Notes: generated by a model from the sequence alone, not told the origin. A stretch of DNA of 64,000 nt from Aurantimonas coralicida_A (GCF_036016755.1 NZ_JAYXIH010000017.1:26848-90847); one strand, 5' to 3'; positions 8,853 to 17,787 are shown, counted from the first letter of the stretch. Program-made: numbers and translations.

Positions 8853-10664
8853 TCACCCGTAATGGTTCTGCACCACCGCCTTGGCGATTTCCTCGCGGCT
8901 GATGATGCCGGCGATGTCTTCCGGCCGCGGCAGACCGCGCACGTCGTTGACGACGATCGCGTAGGAGCGGTTCCTGCGGTTCATGCGGGTGACGACGGTG
9001 TTGAGGTTGTTCTGCGTCGAGGCGATGATGAATTCGGTCGAGCCAATGTCGGCGAGCGTCTGGCTGGCAAAACGGTCGGCGCGATAGGGGATCGTGCCGA
9101 ACCGCACGAAGCCGGTGATGCGGTTGCCGTCGGTCAGGATCACCCGTGTCGTCTCGACGTCGATGTGCTTGAGCGCGTCGCTCACCGTCATCGACCCCGG
9201 CAGCATCTCGAAGCTCGTTTCCATCACCTCGCTGACCGGCTGGACCAGGAACATGTTGGTGGTCCGGTCGGTCGGGATCGGCCGGCCCCGTCGTCTCAGC
9301 TTGATCGTGTAGATGTCGGACTGGATCAGCGCGCGGCGCACGCCGATGGCGATGGCGACGGCCAGCACCAGCGGCAGGATGATCTCGTAGTCGCGGGTCA
9401 TCTCGAAGATCATGACGATCGCGGTCATCGCCGCGCTGGTGGCGCCGCCGACCATGGCGCCCATGCCGATGACCGCGAAGGTCTCGACGCTGAGGCCGGA
9501 GTCCGGCGCCACCATCATGCCGAGCGCGCCTACCGCTCCGCCGAGGGTCGCCCCCATGAACAGGCTCGGCGAGAAGATGCCGCCCGAGGCGCCCGAACCG
9601 AGGCTGAGGCACGTGGCGACGAGCTTGCCGGCGAACAGCAGGAGCAAGAGCAGCGCGCTGGTGTGGCCGCCGTCGATGATGTCCTGGATGGTGGCGTAGC
9701 CGACGCTGTAGATGTGGTATTGCCCGCTGCTCAGCAGGAACACGTAGCCCATCAGCCCGACGCTGGTCATGCCGATGATGTTCTGGATGTAGGGATTGAG
9801 GTTGGACTGCTCGAACAGATCCTCGGAGGCGGCCAGCAGCTTGACGAAGAGCCACGCCGCGACGCCCACCACCACGCCGAGTAGCGCCGCCAGAACCAGT
9901 TCGGCGCCGTTCACCGCCTCGGTCTGCCCGAAGGCGCCGAGCGGCAGCAGGAACGCCGATTCGATGCCCATGGCCAGACGGAAGACATAGGTCGAGGTCG
10001 CCGTCGCCACGACCACCGGCAGGAAGGTTCGGGCCGAGATCTCCGGCAGCAGCACCTCGGAGGCGAACAAGACGCCGCCGAGCGGCGTGTTGAAGGTCGC
10101 CGCGATGCCGGCGCCGGCGCCGGCCGACAACAGCGTGATCTTCTGATGCCGGACGAGTCCGAGCGCCCGGGCGAATGTCGAGCCGAAGGACGAGCCGATC
10201 TGGATGATCGGCCCCTCGCGACCGACCGAGGCACCCGTGCCGATCGAGATCGCCGAGGCCAGCGACTTCACCACGGCGACGACGCCGCGCACGTTGCCGC
10301 CATTGTGGTAGATCGCATACATCACCTCGGGCACGCCGTGCCCCTTGGCCTCGGGCGCGAAGCTGCGCACCAGCCAGACGACGATCAGCCCGCCGATCAC
10401 CGGGACCAGGATGATCCCCGCGCCCCACGGGCTGGGAGCGCCATAGGCGTTGGGATCGAAATCGAGGCTGATTCGGCCGTAGAAGGCGAAATTGTAGATA
10501 AAGGCGATCAGATATTTGAAGACGATCGCACCGAGGCCGGCGACGATGCCGACGACCAGCGCCAACAGCAGCATGAGCGGCAGCGCGACCTCGCGCTCCG
10601 GCGGCGCCTCCGCCTCCGGTGCGATTGGCGCAACGGAAGGGACGGAGGGACTCTCGACGGACAT
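8853..10664 (-). CDS. CLC-family chloride channel/antiporter with CBS domains
   Basis: 603 residues. The membrane part shows the CLC selectivity-filter motifs GHGVPEV (108-114), GREGP (148-152, with the gating or proton glutamate at 150) and GSGASGGIFSPSLFMG. The presence of the gating glutamate allows either channel or Cl-/H+ exchange. The C-terminal about 150 residues hold a pair of CBS domains (VSEVMETSFEMLPGSMTVSDALKHID and the end EDIAGIISREEIAKAVVQNHYG), which usually bind adenine nucleotides. ATG start at 10664. A degenerate duplicate of its last about 24 codons lies 3.9 kb away at 4999-5068. Confidence 0.93.
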   Translation of the reverse strand: MSVESPSVPSVAPIAPEAEAPPEREVALPLMLLLALVVGIVAGLGAIVFKYLIAFIYNFAFYGRISLDFDPNAYGAPSPWGAGIILVPVIGGLIVVWLVRSFAPEAKGHGVPEVMYAIYHNGGNVRGVVAVVKSLASAISIGTGASVGREGPIIQIGSSFGSTFARALGLVRHQKITLLSAGAGAGIAATFNTPLGGVLFASEVLLPEISARTFLPVVVATATSTYVFRLAMGIESAFLLPLGAFGQTEAVNGAELVLAALLGVVVGVAAWLFVKLLAASEDLFEQSNLNPYIQNIIGMTSVGLMGYVFLLSSGQYHIYSVGYATIQDIIDGGHTSALLLLLLFAGKLVATCLSLGSGASGGIFSPSLFMGATLGGAVGALGMMVAPDSGLSVETFAVIGMGAMVGGATSAAMTAIVMIFEMTRDYEIILPLVLAVAIAIGVRRALIQSDIYTIKLRRRGRPIPTDRTTNMFLVQPVSEVMETSFEMLPGSMTVSDALKHIDVETTRVILTDGNRITGFVRFGTIPYRADRFASQTLADIGSTEFIIASTQNNLNTVVTRMNRRNRSYAIVVNDVRGLPRPEDIAGIISREEIAKAVVQNHYG

Positions 10665-10905
10665 GGGCTTCGACTGACGGTGACTGGGTTGGTAAGGCGG
10701 GCGGAACGTATCTACTCTATTTCATTCTCACCCCGCGATGGGAAGGGCAGCGGCGCGAGGAATGCCGGTCAATGCGAATGGACCGTTAAGTGTGGTCACA
10801 CCCGGCTTTCCTTTCGGCGATCCCCGGTCGATAATGGCGCTCATATCGAACGTGAGAGCCGGCGAGGCGGTCGCCAGTGCGAGACGTTCCGGTTTGACGG
10901 GGCCC

Positions 10906-11970
10906 ATGCAGCGAACCTATCCGAGCCTTCCCGCCCCATTCGTCGCCGGCACGGTGCTCAAGCGCGATATTTTCGGCGAGATCGCCTTCGGCCATCTGGA
11001 GGGCGCGCCCGACACGGCGGTCACGCGTCGCCGCGTCAGCCGTTCGGCGCGCTGGGCGCGGCCGCTCGCCTGGCATCTGGCCGGTCGTGAAATCCGGGCT
11101 CTGGAGGCCCTCGACACGGTGGCGGGGACGCCGAAACTGCTCGGCGTCGACGAGAGCGCACTCTACCGCTCGTGGATCGAGGGCACGCCTCTGCATGTCG
11201 CCAAGCCGGTCGGCAATGTTGCGTATTTCCGCGACGCCAAGCGACTTTTGCGGCAGGTCCACCGCGCCGGCATCACCCACAACGACCTCGCCAAGCCGCA
11301 GAACTGGCTGATCACCCCCGACGGCACGGCCGCGCTGATCGACATGCAGCTCGCCACCATCTTCGCCCGCCGCTCCAAGCTGTTCCGCCTCATGGCGCGC
11401 GAGGACATCCGCCATCTCCTCAAGCAGAAACGCAGCTTCTGCCCGCAAGCGCTGACCCCGGCGGAAAAAAAGCTGCTGGCGACCAAGAGTCTGCCGGCGA
11501 GGCTGTGGATGCAGACCTTCAAGCCGATCTACAACGCCATCACCCGCGGGCTGTTCAACTGGTCCGACGGCGAAGGCACCCATGACCGCATGGATACCGA
11601 GGGCAAGGCGATCGGCGCGCGGCTGGCGTCCGACCCGGCGATCCTCGCCCATGCCCTGTCGCCCTTTCCCTATCCCAAGCGCCAGGGGGTCGGCATTTAC
11701 GCCTTTGTCGAGACCGCTCCCGGCAACGACGCGCCCGCACTGGAAAAGCGGCTGCTCGCCGCCGCCGCGCCGCGCCCGGATGTCGTCCAGGCGGTCGAGC
11801 ACCTTCCTCGCGACGCGAGCGGGCGGGTGCGCGAGGACTTGCTGCGGCTGGTCGCCATCAACCAGGTCGACCGCATCGAGGCGCTGGCCGGCGACGCCGA
11901 CGCCCTCGCCGCGACCCGCGCCATCGCCGCCAATCGCCGCAATTTCACCGACCGCCGCCTAAAGGGATAA
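10906..11970 (+). CDS. RIO-like protein kinase with acyl-CoA-synthetase-like C-terminus
   Basis: 354 residues from the ATG at 10906; the frame is open back to 10738, but the extra 56 residues show no recognisable pattern. Residues 121-147 carry a kinase catalytic loop (AGITHNDLAKPQNWLI, with HND 125-127 and Asn 133) and a metal-binding Asp in ALIDMQ (146), like RIO/lipopolysaccharide kinases. Residues about 263-316 (VGIYAFVET, then PDVVQAVEHLPRDASGRVRE) resemble the C-terminal subdomain of AMP-forming acyl-CoA synthetases, including the PR-x-SGK/R-R hinge pattern. The glycine-rich loop is weak. The gene is divergent from the CLC gene and stands alone. Kinase-fold assignment is good; substrate and the role of the added domain are unknown. 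Confidence 0.75.
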   Translation: MQRTYPSLPAPFVAGTVLKRDIFGEIAFGHLEGAPDTAVTRRRVSRSARWARPLAWHLAGREIRALEALDTVAGTPKLLGVDESALYRSWIEGTPLHVAKPVGNVAYFRDAKRLLRQVHRAGITHNDLAKPQNWLITPDGTAALIDMQLATIFARRSKLFRLMAREDIRHLLKQKRSFCPQALTPAEKKLLATKSLPARLWMQTFKPIYNAITRGLFNWSDGEGTHDRMDTEGKAIGARLASDPAILAHALSPFPYPKRQGVGIYAFVETAPGNDAPALEKRLLAAAAPRPDVVQAVEHLPRDASGRVREDLLRLVAINQVDRIEALAGDADALAATRAIAANRRNFTDRRLKG

Positions 11971-12038
11971 CGAGGACGATCGCGCCTGGGAACCGCGACG
12001 CCTTGCGACCGAGGCGTGTCCTCGGAGGTCCTATCCTC

Positions 12039-13073
12039 TCAGCTCCCCGCGCCACCATCGTAGTAGCGCCGATACCAGTCCACGAACGCTTGCACTCCTT
12101 CGCGCACCGGCGTCGCCGGCCGGTAGCCGACCGCCCGCTCCAGTTCGCTGACGTCGGCGAAAGTGTCGGGCACGTCGCCCGGCTGCAGCGGCAGCAGTTG
12201 GCGCTCCGCCTTGCGGCCGAGCGCCTCCTCCAGCGCCTCGACGTAATCGAGAAGTTTCACCGGCGCGTTGTTGCCGATGTTGAACAGGCGGAACGGCGCG
12301 TTGCTCGTCGCCGGATCGGGATGGTCGCTGTTCCAGTCTGGATTGGGCTGGGCGATGTCGTCGCTCGCCCGGACCACGCCTTCGGCGATATCGTCGACGA
12401 AGGTGAAGTCGCGGGTGTGGTTGCCGCCGTTGAACAGCTTGATCGGCTCGCCCTTAAGGATGTTCCGGGTAAACAGGAACAGCGCCATGTCCGGCCGGCC
12501 CCAGGGACCGTAGACCGTGAAAAACCGAAGTCCGGTCGTCGGCAGTCGAAACAGATGGCTGTAGGAATGCGCCATCAATTCGTTGGCGCGTTTGGTCGCG
12601 GCGTAGAATTGCAGGGGATGATCGACGCTCTGATGCTCGGAAAACGGCATTGCCGTATCGGCGCCGTAGACGCTGGAGGTGCTCGCATAGGTCAGATGCC
12701 GGACCTGATTGTACCGGCAAGCCTCAAGGATGTTGGTGAAGGCCACGACGTTGCTCTCGACATAGGCGAGCGGATTTTCCAGCGAATAGCGCACGCCGGC
12801 CTGCGCCGCGAGGTGGATCACCCGGTCCGGCCGGTGCTCCGCGAAGCACGCGTTCACCGCGTCGCGGTCGGCGAGATTGGCCCGCACGAAGACGTAGTCG
12901 CCGTTTGATTTGCCGGCCGCCTCCTTAAGAACACGCAGCCGCGCTTCCTTGAGCGCCGGATCGTAGTAGTCGTTGACGACATCGAACCCGACGACGCTGT
13001 CGCCGCGTTCCAGCAGACGTCGGACCACGTGAAAGCCGATGAACCCGGCGTTGCCGGTGACCAGGGTTTTCAT
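12039..13073 (-). CDS. UDP-glucuronate 4-epimerase-like SDR
   Basis: 344 residues. The extended SDR fold starts with KTLVTGNAGFIGFHV (NAD-binding GxxGxxG) and carries the catalytic YAATK and the family's GLRFFTVYGPWGRPDMA and GNHTRDFTFVDDI segments, typical of UDP-glucuronate 4-epimerases (CapI/LspL type), which convert UDP-glucuronate to UDP-galacturonate for capsule, LPS or exopolysaccharide. The ATG at 13073 overlaps the TGA of the upstream dehydrogenase by one base (TGATG), so the two are translationally coupled. With that partner, a UDP-N-acetylgalactosaminuronate or related 4-epimerase (TviC-like) role is the alternative. Confidence 0.88.
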   Translation of the reverse strand: MKTLVTGNAGFIGFHVVRRLLERGDSVVGFDVVNDYYDPALKEARLRVLKEAAGKSNGDYVFVRANLADRDAVNACFAEHRPDRVIHLAAQAGVRYSLENPLAYVESNVVAFTNILEACRYNQVRHLTYASTSSVYGADTAMPFSEHQSVDHPLQFYAATKRANELMAHSYSHLFRLPTTGLRFFTVYGPWGRPDMALFLFTRNILKGEPIKLFNGGNHTRDFTFVDDIAEGVVRASDDIAQPNPDWNSDHPDPATSNAPFRLFNIGNNAPVKLLDYVEALEEALGRKAERQLLPLQPGDVPDTFADVSELERAVGYRPATPVREGVQAFVDWYRRYYDGGAGS

Positions 13074-14371
13074 CAAAGGCGCCCGTCCGTCTCGTGTTCC
13101 GCGAAGATGCCCTTGACGTCGTAAAGCACCGCGCCCTTCCTACCCAAGCGGCGAATGGCGGCCGCTCCCATCTCGGCGAACCGGCTGTGTCCGACGGCGA
13201 GTACGATCCCGTCATACACCGCCTCGACCGGCGCCGTCGTCAGACAGTCGAAGCCGAATTCTCGGCGGCAGTCCTCAGGCGAAACCCAAGGGTCCCAGAC
13301 GTCGATCCGGGCGTTGCACTGTCGCAGATCGTCGACGATGTCGATCACTTTCGAATTGCGAAGGTCGGGACAATTCTCCTTGAAGGCGATGCCCATGACG
13401 AGGATCCGACTCCCCACGACCGGCAACCCGCGGCTCATCATCGATCGCGCGACCTGGTCCGCCACATAATGCCCCATCCGGTCGTTGATCCGGCGGCCGG
13501 CCAGGATGACCTCGGGGTGATAACCGACCTCCTGCGCCCGGTGTGTCAGATAATAGGGGTCGACGCCGATGCAGTGACCGCCGACAAGTCCCGGCTTGAA
13601 CGGCAGGAAGTTCCATTTCGTCCGGGCGGCGGCCAGCACGTCCAGCGTGTCGATGCCGAGCCGGTCGAAGATGATCGACAACTCGTTCATCAGTGCGATG
13701 TTGAGATCGCGCTGGGTGTTCTCGATGATTTTGGCCGCCTCGGCGACCTCGATCGAACTCGCCTTGTACGTGCCGGCGGTGATGATCGAACCGTAAAGCC
13801 GGTCAACAGCCTCGGCTGCGTCCGGCGTCGAGCCGCTGGTCACCTTGGTGATCGTCGTCAGCCGATGCTGCTTGTCGCCCGGATTTGCCCGTTCGGGACT
13901 GTAGCCGAGGAAGAAGCCCTCGTTCAGCGTGAGACCTGACAATCGCTCCAGGATCGGCACGCAGACATCGCGGGTGCAACCCGGATAGACCGTCGATTCA
14001 TAGATGACGACGGCTCCTTCCGAGATCGCCTTGCCCACCGTCTCGCTCGCCCGCACCAGCGGCCCCAGATCCGGCCGGTTGGCGCGATCGATGGGGGTTG
14101 GAACCGTCACGATGAAGACGCCGCAGGCTTTGAGCGCGTCCGGGTTCGTGGTGAAGGTCACCAACCCCGCCGCAGCCAGGCCAGCGGCATCGACTTCCAG
14201 CGTGGCATCCCGCCCGCCCTGAAGCTCCACGATCCGCTCGTGGCGAATGTCGAATCCGACGACCCGGCGCTTTCGGCCGAACTCCACCGCCAATGGCAGG
14301 CCGACATAGCCAAGCCCGATGACGGCGATCGTCTGGTCGTCCAGGTCAAGTTTGCGCACGTTACAACTCAT
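13073..14371 (-). CDS. Nucleotide-sugar dehydrogenase (TviB/WbpO-like)
   Basis: 432 residues from the ATG at 14371 (MSCNVRKLD); an upstream in-frame start at 14416 only adds an unconserved leader. It has the UDP-glucose/GDP-mannose dehydrogenase three-domain plan: the Rossmann motif AVIGLGYVGLPLA, GYSPERANPGDKQH, the NTQRDLNIALMNEL helix, and GGHCIGVDPYYL with the catalytic cysteine. The FSPERINPGD-like and IENTQRDLNIA features favour the UDP-N-acetylhexosamine 6-dehydrogenase group over UDP-glucose dehydrogenase. It oxidises the sugar C6 twice with NAD+. It forms a coupled two-gene operon with the following epimerase and probably supplies uronic acids for a surface polysaccharide. Confidence 0.87.
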   Translation of the reverse strand: MSCNVRKLDLDDQTIAVIGLGYVGLPLAVEFGRKRRVVGFDIRHERIVELQGGRDATLEVDAAGLAAAGLVTFTTNPDALKACGVFIVTVPTPIDRANRPDLGPLVRASETVGKAISEGAVVIYESTVYPGCTRDVCVPILERLSGLTLNEGFFLGYSPERANPGDKQHRLTTITKVTSGSTPDAAEAVDRLYGSIITAGTYKASSIEVAEAAKIIENTQRDLNIALMNELSIIFDRLGIDTLDVLAAARTKWNFLPFKPGLVGGHCIGVDPYYLTHRAQEVGYHPEVILAGRRINDRMGHYVADQVARSMMSRGLPVVGSRILVMGIAFKENCPDLRNSKVIDIVDDLRQCNARIDVWDPWVSPEDCRREFGFDCLTTAPVEAVYDGIVLAVGHSRFAEMGAAAIRRLGRKGAVLYDVKGIFAEHETDGRL

Positions 14372-14493
14372 TCCAGTGCTCACCGCCGACAGGGATCTGA
14401 CGGGCAGGCGGATCATGAAGAACCGGGATGGTCTTCATAGACGGCTTCTTGCGGTCTCTGTCGAGCTGTGCGGCGATGCCCCCAGACAGCGTT
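14372..14493. other. Gene-free stretch left of the palindromic element
   Basis: The space between the dehydrogenase start (14371) and the TPR lipoprotein start (14968) contains no convincing gene. It holds the promoter side of the sugar operon, then the palindromic repeat at 14494-14759, then about 200 bases that lead into a GGAGGGG ribosome site before 14968. Confidence 0.6.
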
Positions 14494-14759
14494 ATACCAA
14501 CCTGCGGTCATAGGAACCCATTCGACCGGGACGATCGCCGATGCGTGGCGAGGAGCGGGACGACGGGCGATGCGGCGCATCGGGCGAGGCCCGCGACGAA
14601 GCCAGGCGCGGCGAGCGCCCGGCCATAGGTGGGCTGGACGGGCTCGCCGGACGGCGTCGCACCGCTTGCCCGATGCGCCGCATCGAACTGCGCGTCGCTC
14701 CTGGCCGGACAAGCCCGTTCAGCGCCATCGAATAGGTCCCTATCACCGCAGGTTGGTAT
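14494..14759. repeat. MITE-like palindromic element, 266 bp
   Basis: The ends are inverted repeats of about 30 bases: ATACCAACCTGCGGT at 14494 reads again on the opposite strand from 14759, and the match continues imperfectly through the ATAGG...CCTATTCGA region. Inside is a second inverted pair, GATGCGGCGCATCGGGC near 14568 and its complement near 14670. The element therefore folds almost end to end and contains no credible reading frame. No clear target duplication flanks it. This is the structure of a small non-autonomous palindromic repeat (MITE or REP-like). Confidence 0.8.
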
Positions 14760-14967
14760 TAGACGTTCCGCGGCTTTCCGCCAATTCCCCTGCCCCGAGG
14801 GCCGTGCCGCAGCATCCAGCGTGCCGCCACCTGTCATCAACGGCGAATTAAGAGAATCCGTGGAAAGGTGTCCATCCGGGGAGCCGAGGTCGACTGTGGA
14901 CACGGCTCACACGGACGGTGATCGGCGAGAAGGAGCAGCCTTCCGTCTTGATCACTGGAGGGGAAGC

Positions 14968-15462
14968 ATGTCGATGACGAAACATCTGGTGATCATGGCC
15001 GTCAGCCTCGCCGCTGCCCTCTCCAGCTGTCGGTCCTCCAATCTGGACGACGCCTTCGGCGCTTCGTCCTTTGGCTATGCCGCCGCCATTGAAGACATTC
15101 GTCTGCTGCCCGAGGCCAGAACGCAATTCAAGGCCCGCAATTACGGTAAGTCCTACGCGCTGTTCAAGAAATCGGCGGAAGTCTATCCGAACAACCCGGC
15201 TGCCTGGCTCGGCCTTGCCGCCTCGGCCGATCAGCTCGGCCAGTTCGACACCGCCGATACGGCCTATGGCGCGCTCGCCAAGCTCATTCCCGGTACGGTC
15301 GAGTACTACAACAACATCGGCTACTCCGCGCTGCTGCGCGGCGAATTGCGCTCCGCCGCCCAGCACTTTGCCAAGGCGCAGGCGCTCGCCCCCCGCAGCG
15401 TTACCGTCGCCAACAATTTGCGCCTTCTCCGCAACAGCGTCTCTCGAGCCAAAAGGAGCTGA
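14968..15462 (+). CDS. TPR lipoprotein, TadD-like
   Basis: 164 residues from the ATG at 14968, which follows a strong GGAGGGG site. A lipoprotein signal is clear: hydrophobic LVIMAVSLAAALSSC with the lipobox cysteine at about residue 21. The mature part contains tetratricopeptide-like helices (SYALFKKSAEVYPNNPAAWLGLAASADQ; YYNNIGYSALLRGELRSAAQHFAKAQAL). Size, lipidation and TPRs match TadD pilotin-like proteins of Tad pilus loci, and the Tad genes begin 2.3 kb downstream. It probably sits in the outer membrane and helps secretin or pilus assembly. Seven bases separate it from the next gene. Confidence 0.8.
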   Translation: MSMTKHLVIMAVSLAAALSSCRSSNLDDAFGASSFGYAAAIEDIRLLPEARTQFKARNYGKSYALFKKSAEVYPNNPAAWLGLAASADQLGQFDTADTAYGALAKLIPGTVEYYNNIGYSALLRGELRSAAQHFAKAQALAPRSVTVANNLRLLRNSVSRAKRS

Positions 15463-15468
15463 GCGCCT

Positions 15469-16131
15469 GTGATGAAAGGTCGATCGGTGACTGCCATGCC
15501 CGCGTGGGTTCACACCGCCCAGGTTCATGAAAATCCGACCCCCGCCCCGGCTCCAGCTCCCGTCACGGACCGGCAGGAGACGCAAACGCCGCCCGAGACG
15601 AAACGCTCCTGGTCGGCGGTCCTGCTTGTTTTGAACGGCGCCTGTCTGTCCGCCACTGTGGCCGTCGCCGTGACGATGTTGCTCGCATGGCGCCCCATGC
15701 AGAACCTCGACACCCTGGACGACCGCATGGCCAGGCTTGACGGTATCGAACAACGCCTGAGCGGCCGCGTCGACAGCGCCGCCGATCGTGTCGATCGCGC
15801 GATCCAGGGTAGGATCGACCAGGTCGACGCCGGATTGGCCGGATTGGCGGATGGGCTGGGACAGCTCCGGGTTTCCGTCGGCCAAAGCGTGGACACACTC
15901 GATGACACCAGCGCGAGGCTCGACGAGACCTTTGCCGGCGCCCTTCTGGCGATAACCGAACTGACCGAAACGGCCAACTCGAGCCAAAACACGGAGCAAC
16001 GAAGAGCCGTGAAATTCGCCGCGCAAGGTGGGCCCCCATTCGATGAGTCGTTGGGGCCCGCCTCGCCGGAATTCCAGCGACAAGAGCTTCCCGATGGATC
16101 CGTGGCCTACCGGCGGGTGGAAGCCCGCTAG
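15469..16131 (+). CDS. Membrane-anchored coiled-coil protein, unknown function
   Basis: 220 residues; starts at GTG 15469 or ATG 15472, after an AAAAGGAG site. The N-terminal cytoplasmic part has a proline/alanine stretch (TPAPAPAPV), followed by one membrane segment (AVLLVLNGACLSATVAVAVTMLL, about 51-73). A heptad-rich region (about 80-165; MARLDGIEQRLSGRVDSAADRVDRAIQGRIDQVDAGL) predicts a periplasmic coiled coil, and the tail is short and polar. No family is recognised. It is in an apparent operon with the TadD-like lipoprotein, so a part in pilus assembly is possible but is only inferred from position. Confidence 0.6.
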   Translation: MMKGRSVTAMPAWVHTAQVHENPTPAPAPAPVTDRQETQTPPETKRSWSAVLLVLNGACLSATVAVAVTMLLAWRPMQNLDTLDDRMARLDGIEQRLSGRVDSAADRVDRAIQGRIDQVDAGLAGLADGLGQLRVSVGQSVDTLDDTSARLDETFAGALLAITELTETANSSQNTEQRRAVKFAAQGGPPFDESLGPASPEFQRQELPDGSVAYRRVEAR

Positions 16132-16260
16132 ACCAGGACTGCTTCGGAGAGCGCGGCGATTACCAGTATAGCAGTAGAGATCACATTTTTCGGAGAGGCT
16201 TGATCGCTCCTCAGACGAGCAAATCGGTGCGATCGCAGACCTTCTGGTTCCGCACTTTCC

Positions 16261-16650
16261 TCAAGTCGCTACCATCCGGCTTACTGCATCCCTTTCCAGC
16301 TTGGCGAGGACGGCCACGACGGCTGCCTGTCCGAGGAGGAAAGCCCATCCTAAAGCATTGGGAGAAATGAGCGTGAAGGGGAGGATGATACTCGCAGCGA
16401 TCCACGCCAAATTGCCGAGGATAACAGTCCAGACGGCCGCTAGCTGGGGCTGGGGGAATGCGGCGGCTATCGCCATGAAAGCGGCGATTGGGAACAAAAT
16501 GGCGCCCGCATAGAAAAGCAGCTCCGCCGGAATTCGCGTCAATGCTTGCAAGGGACGCGATGCTGTCATCAGCAATGTACCCGTTAGGCCACAAGCCGCA
16601 GCATCGAGCATGAGAAGGGACCGGATTGAAAGAGAAGTGATGGCGGTCAT
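16261..16650 (-). CDS. Small four-helix membrane protein, unknown function
   Basis: 129 residues, nearly all hydrophobic: four membrane segments (about 15-33, 42-62, 70-90, 97-117) and few charged residues. It starts at ATG 16650, divergent from the XRE regulator at 16778. Such divergently arranged membrane protein and MmyB-type regulator pairs are common, and the regulator probably controls this gene. The pair splits the Tad region. Composition is slightly more A/T-rich than the pilus genes. No function is known. Confidence 0.65.
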   Translation of the reverse strand: MTAITSLSIRSLLMLDAAACGLTGTLLMTASRPLQALTRIPAELLFYAGAILFPIAAFMAIAAAFPQPQLAAVWTVILGNLAWIAASIILPFTLISPNALGWAFLLGQAAVVAVLAKLERDAVSRMVAT

Positions 16651-16777
16651 GTTTGGTTCTCCTGGTTCTTGAACGGACCATCCGCGAAGGTCCTCGATCC
16701 AGTTTCCCGACCGCCTGCGCCAAGTCGATTACGTCAAAGGTAATTGAAAGCCCTGCGCTTTCGGCTAACCTCGCTCA

Positions 16778-17593
16778 ATGACCGGAACCATGATCGCAGT
16801 GGGCGACATCTTGCGCGATTGGCGTCAGCGTCGACGTTTGAGCCAGCTTGGTCTGGCTGTGGAAGCGGAGGTGTCTCAGCGCCATTTGAGCTTTGTCGAG
16901 TCGGGACGGGCGTCGCCCAGCCGGGATATGGTCCTCCGTCTCGCGGAAGGCCTCGCTATGCCGCTCCGCGAACGCAACGCGATCCTGATTTCCGCGGGCT
17001 TTGCCCCGCTCTACCGGGAGCGACCTCTCGACGACGATGCCATGGCAGTCGCTCGACAGGCGGTGGATCAAATTCTGAAAGGCCATGAGCCACACCCTGC
17101 CTTAGCGGTTGATCGTCACTGGAACATGCTCTCCGCCAATGGCGCGATCGCGCCGTTCCTGGAAGGAATAGCGTCGCAGCTTCTGGCGCCACCGGTGAAT
17201 GTTCTGCGCCTCAGCCTGCATCCCGATGGGCTGGCTTCCCGCATCTTGAATTTCCGCGAATGGCGGGCGCATCTGGTTTCCAGGCTGAAGGAACAGGTGG
17301 AGCAGTCCAACGATGCCGGTCTGAAATCGCTGCTCGATGAACTGACGGCCTATCCTGTTCCCGGCGACGCCAAACCATGGCGTCCGAACGATAGAGGCGC
17401 GGCACGCGCTCCCGTTGCCGTCAGGCTTGAGCTTGCTATCAAAGGCGGTAAATTTGCCTTTCTTAGCACGACAACTGTCTTCGGCACGGCCACCGATATC
17501 ACCTTGTCCGAAATCGCAATCGAGTCATTCTTTCCGGCGGATGAAAAAACGGCTGCCGCAATGCGGGCAGGTAGTCCAAATGTGCAAGGTTAG
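16778..17593 (+). CDS. XRE-family regulator with MmyB-like ligand domain
   Basis: 271 residues. The N-terminal helix-turn-helix (about 8-65; LRDWRQRRRLSQLGLAVEAEVSQRHLSFVESGRASPSRDMVL) is of the Cro/C1 type. The C-terminal about 170 residues (WNMLSANGAIAPFL, NVLRLSLHPDGLASRILNFREW, ELAIKGGKFAFLSTTTVFGTATDITLSEIAIESFFPAD) match the MmyB-like ligand-binding domain, a PAS-like fold that binds hydrophobic ligands. It probably represses or activates the divergent membrane-protein gene at 16261-16650 from the 127-base shared intergenic region. An internal ATG at 16790 is an alternative start. Confidence 0.88.
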   Translation: MTGTMIAVGDILRDWRQRRRLSQLGLAVEAEVSQRHLSFVESGRASPSRDMVLRLAEGLAMPLRERNAILISAGFAPLYRERPLDDDAMAVARQAVDQILKGHEPHPALAVDRHWNMLSANGAIAPFLEGIASQLLAPPVNVLRLSLHPDGLASRILNFREWRAHLVSRLKEQVEQSNDAGLKSLLDELTAYPVPGDAKPWRPNDRGAARAPVAVRLELAIKGGKFAFLSTTTVFGTATDITLSEIAIESFFPADEKTAAAMRAGSPNVQG

Positions 17594-17787
17594 CGCATCG
17601 GACGGTCCCGGCGTTTCTCGTGTTGACCCGCCCTTAACCATCTCGTCGCAAACTGCCGCGGAATGCGGGCTGCATCGCGGTCCGACGCACTGTCAGTCGC
17701 TCGAACCGCGTGGTGGATCCACGCGGCGGTGAGCATACGCCGCGCTCATCGGACGACAGCAGAGACTGGACGCGAAAGGTAGCCTCG

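Noticed and set aside
10738..10905. Longer N-terminus of the kinase-like protein
   Set aside because: The added 56 residues show no domain, and the start would lie close to the divergent CLC promoter; kept only as an alternative.
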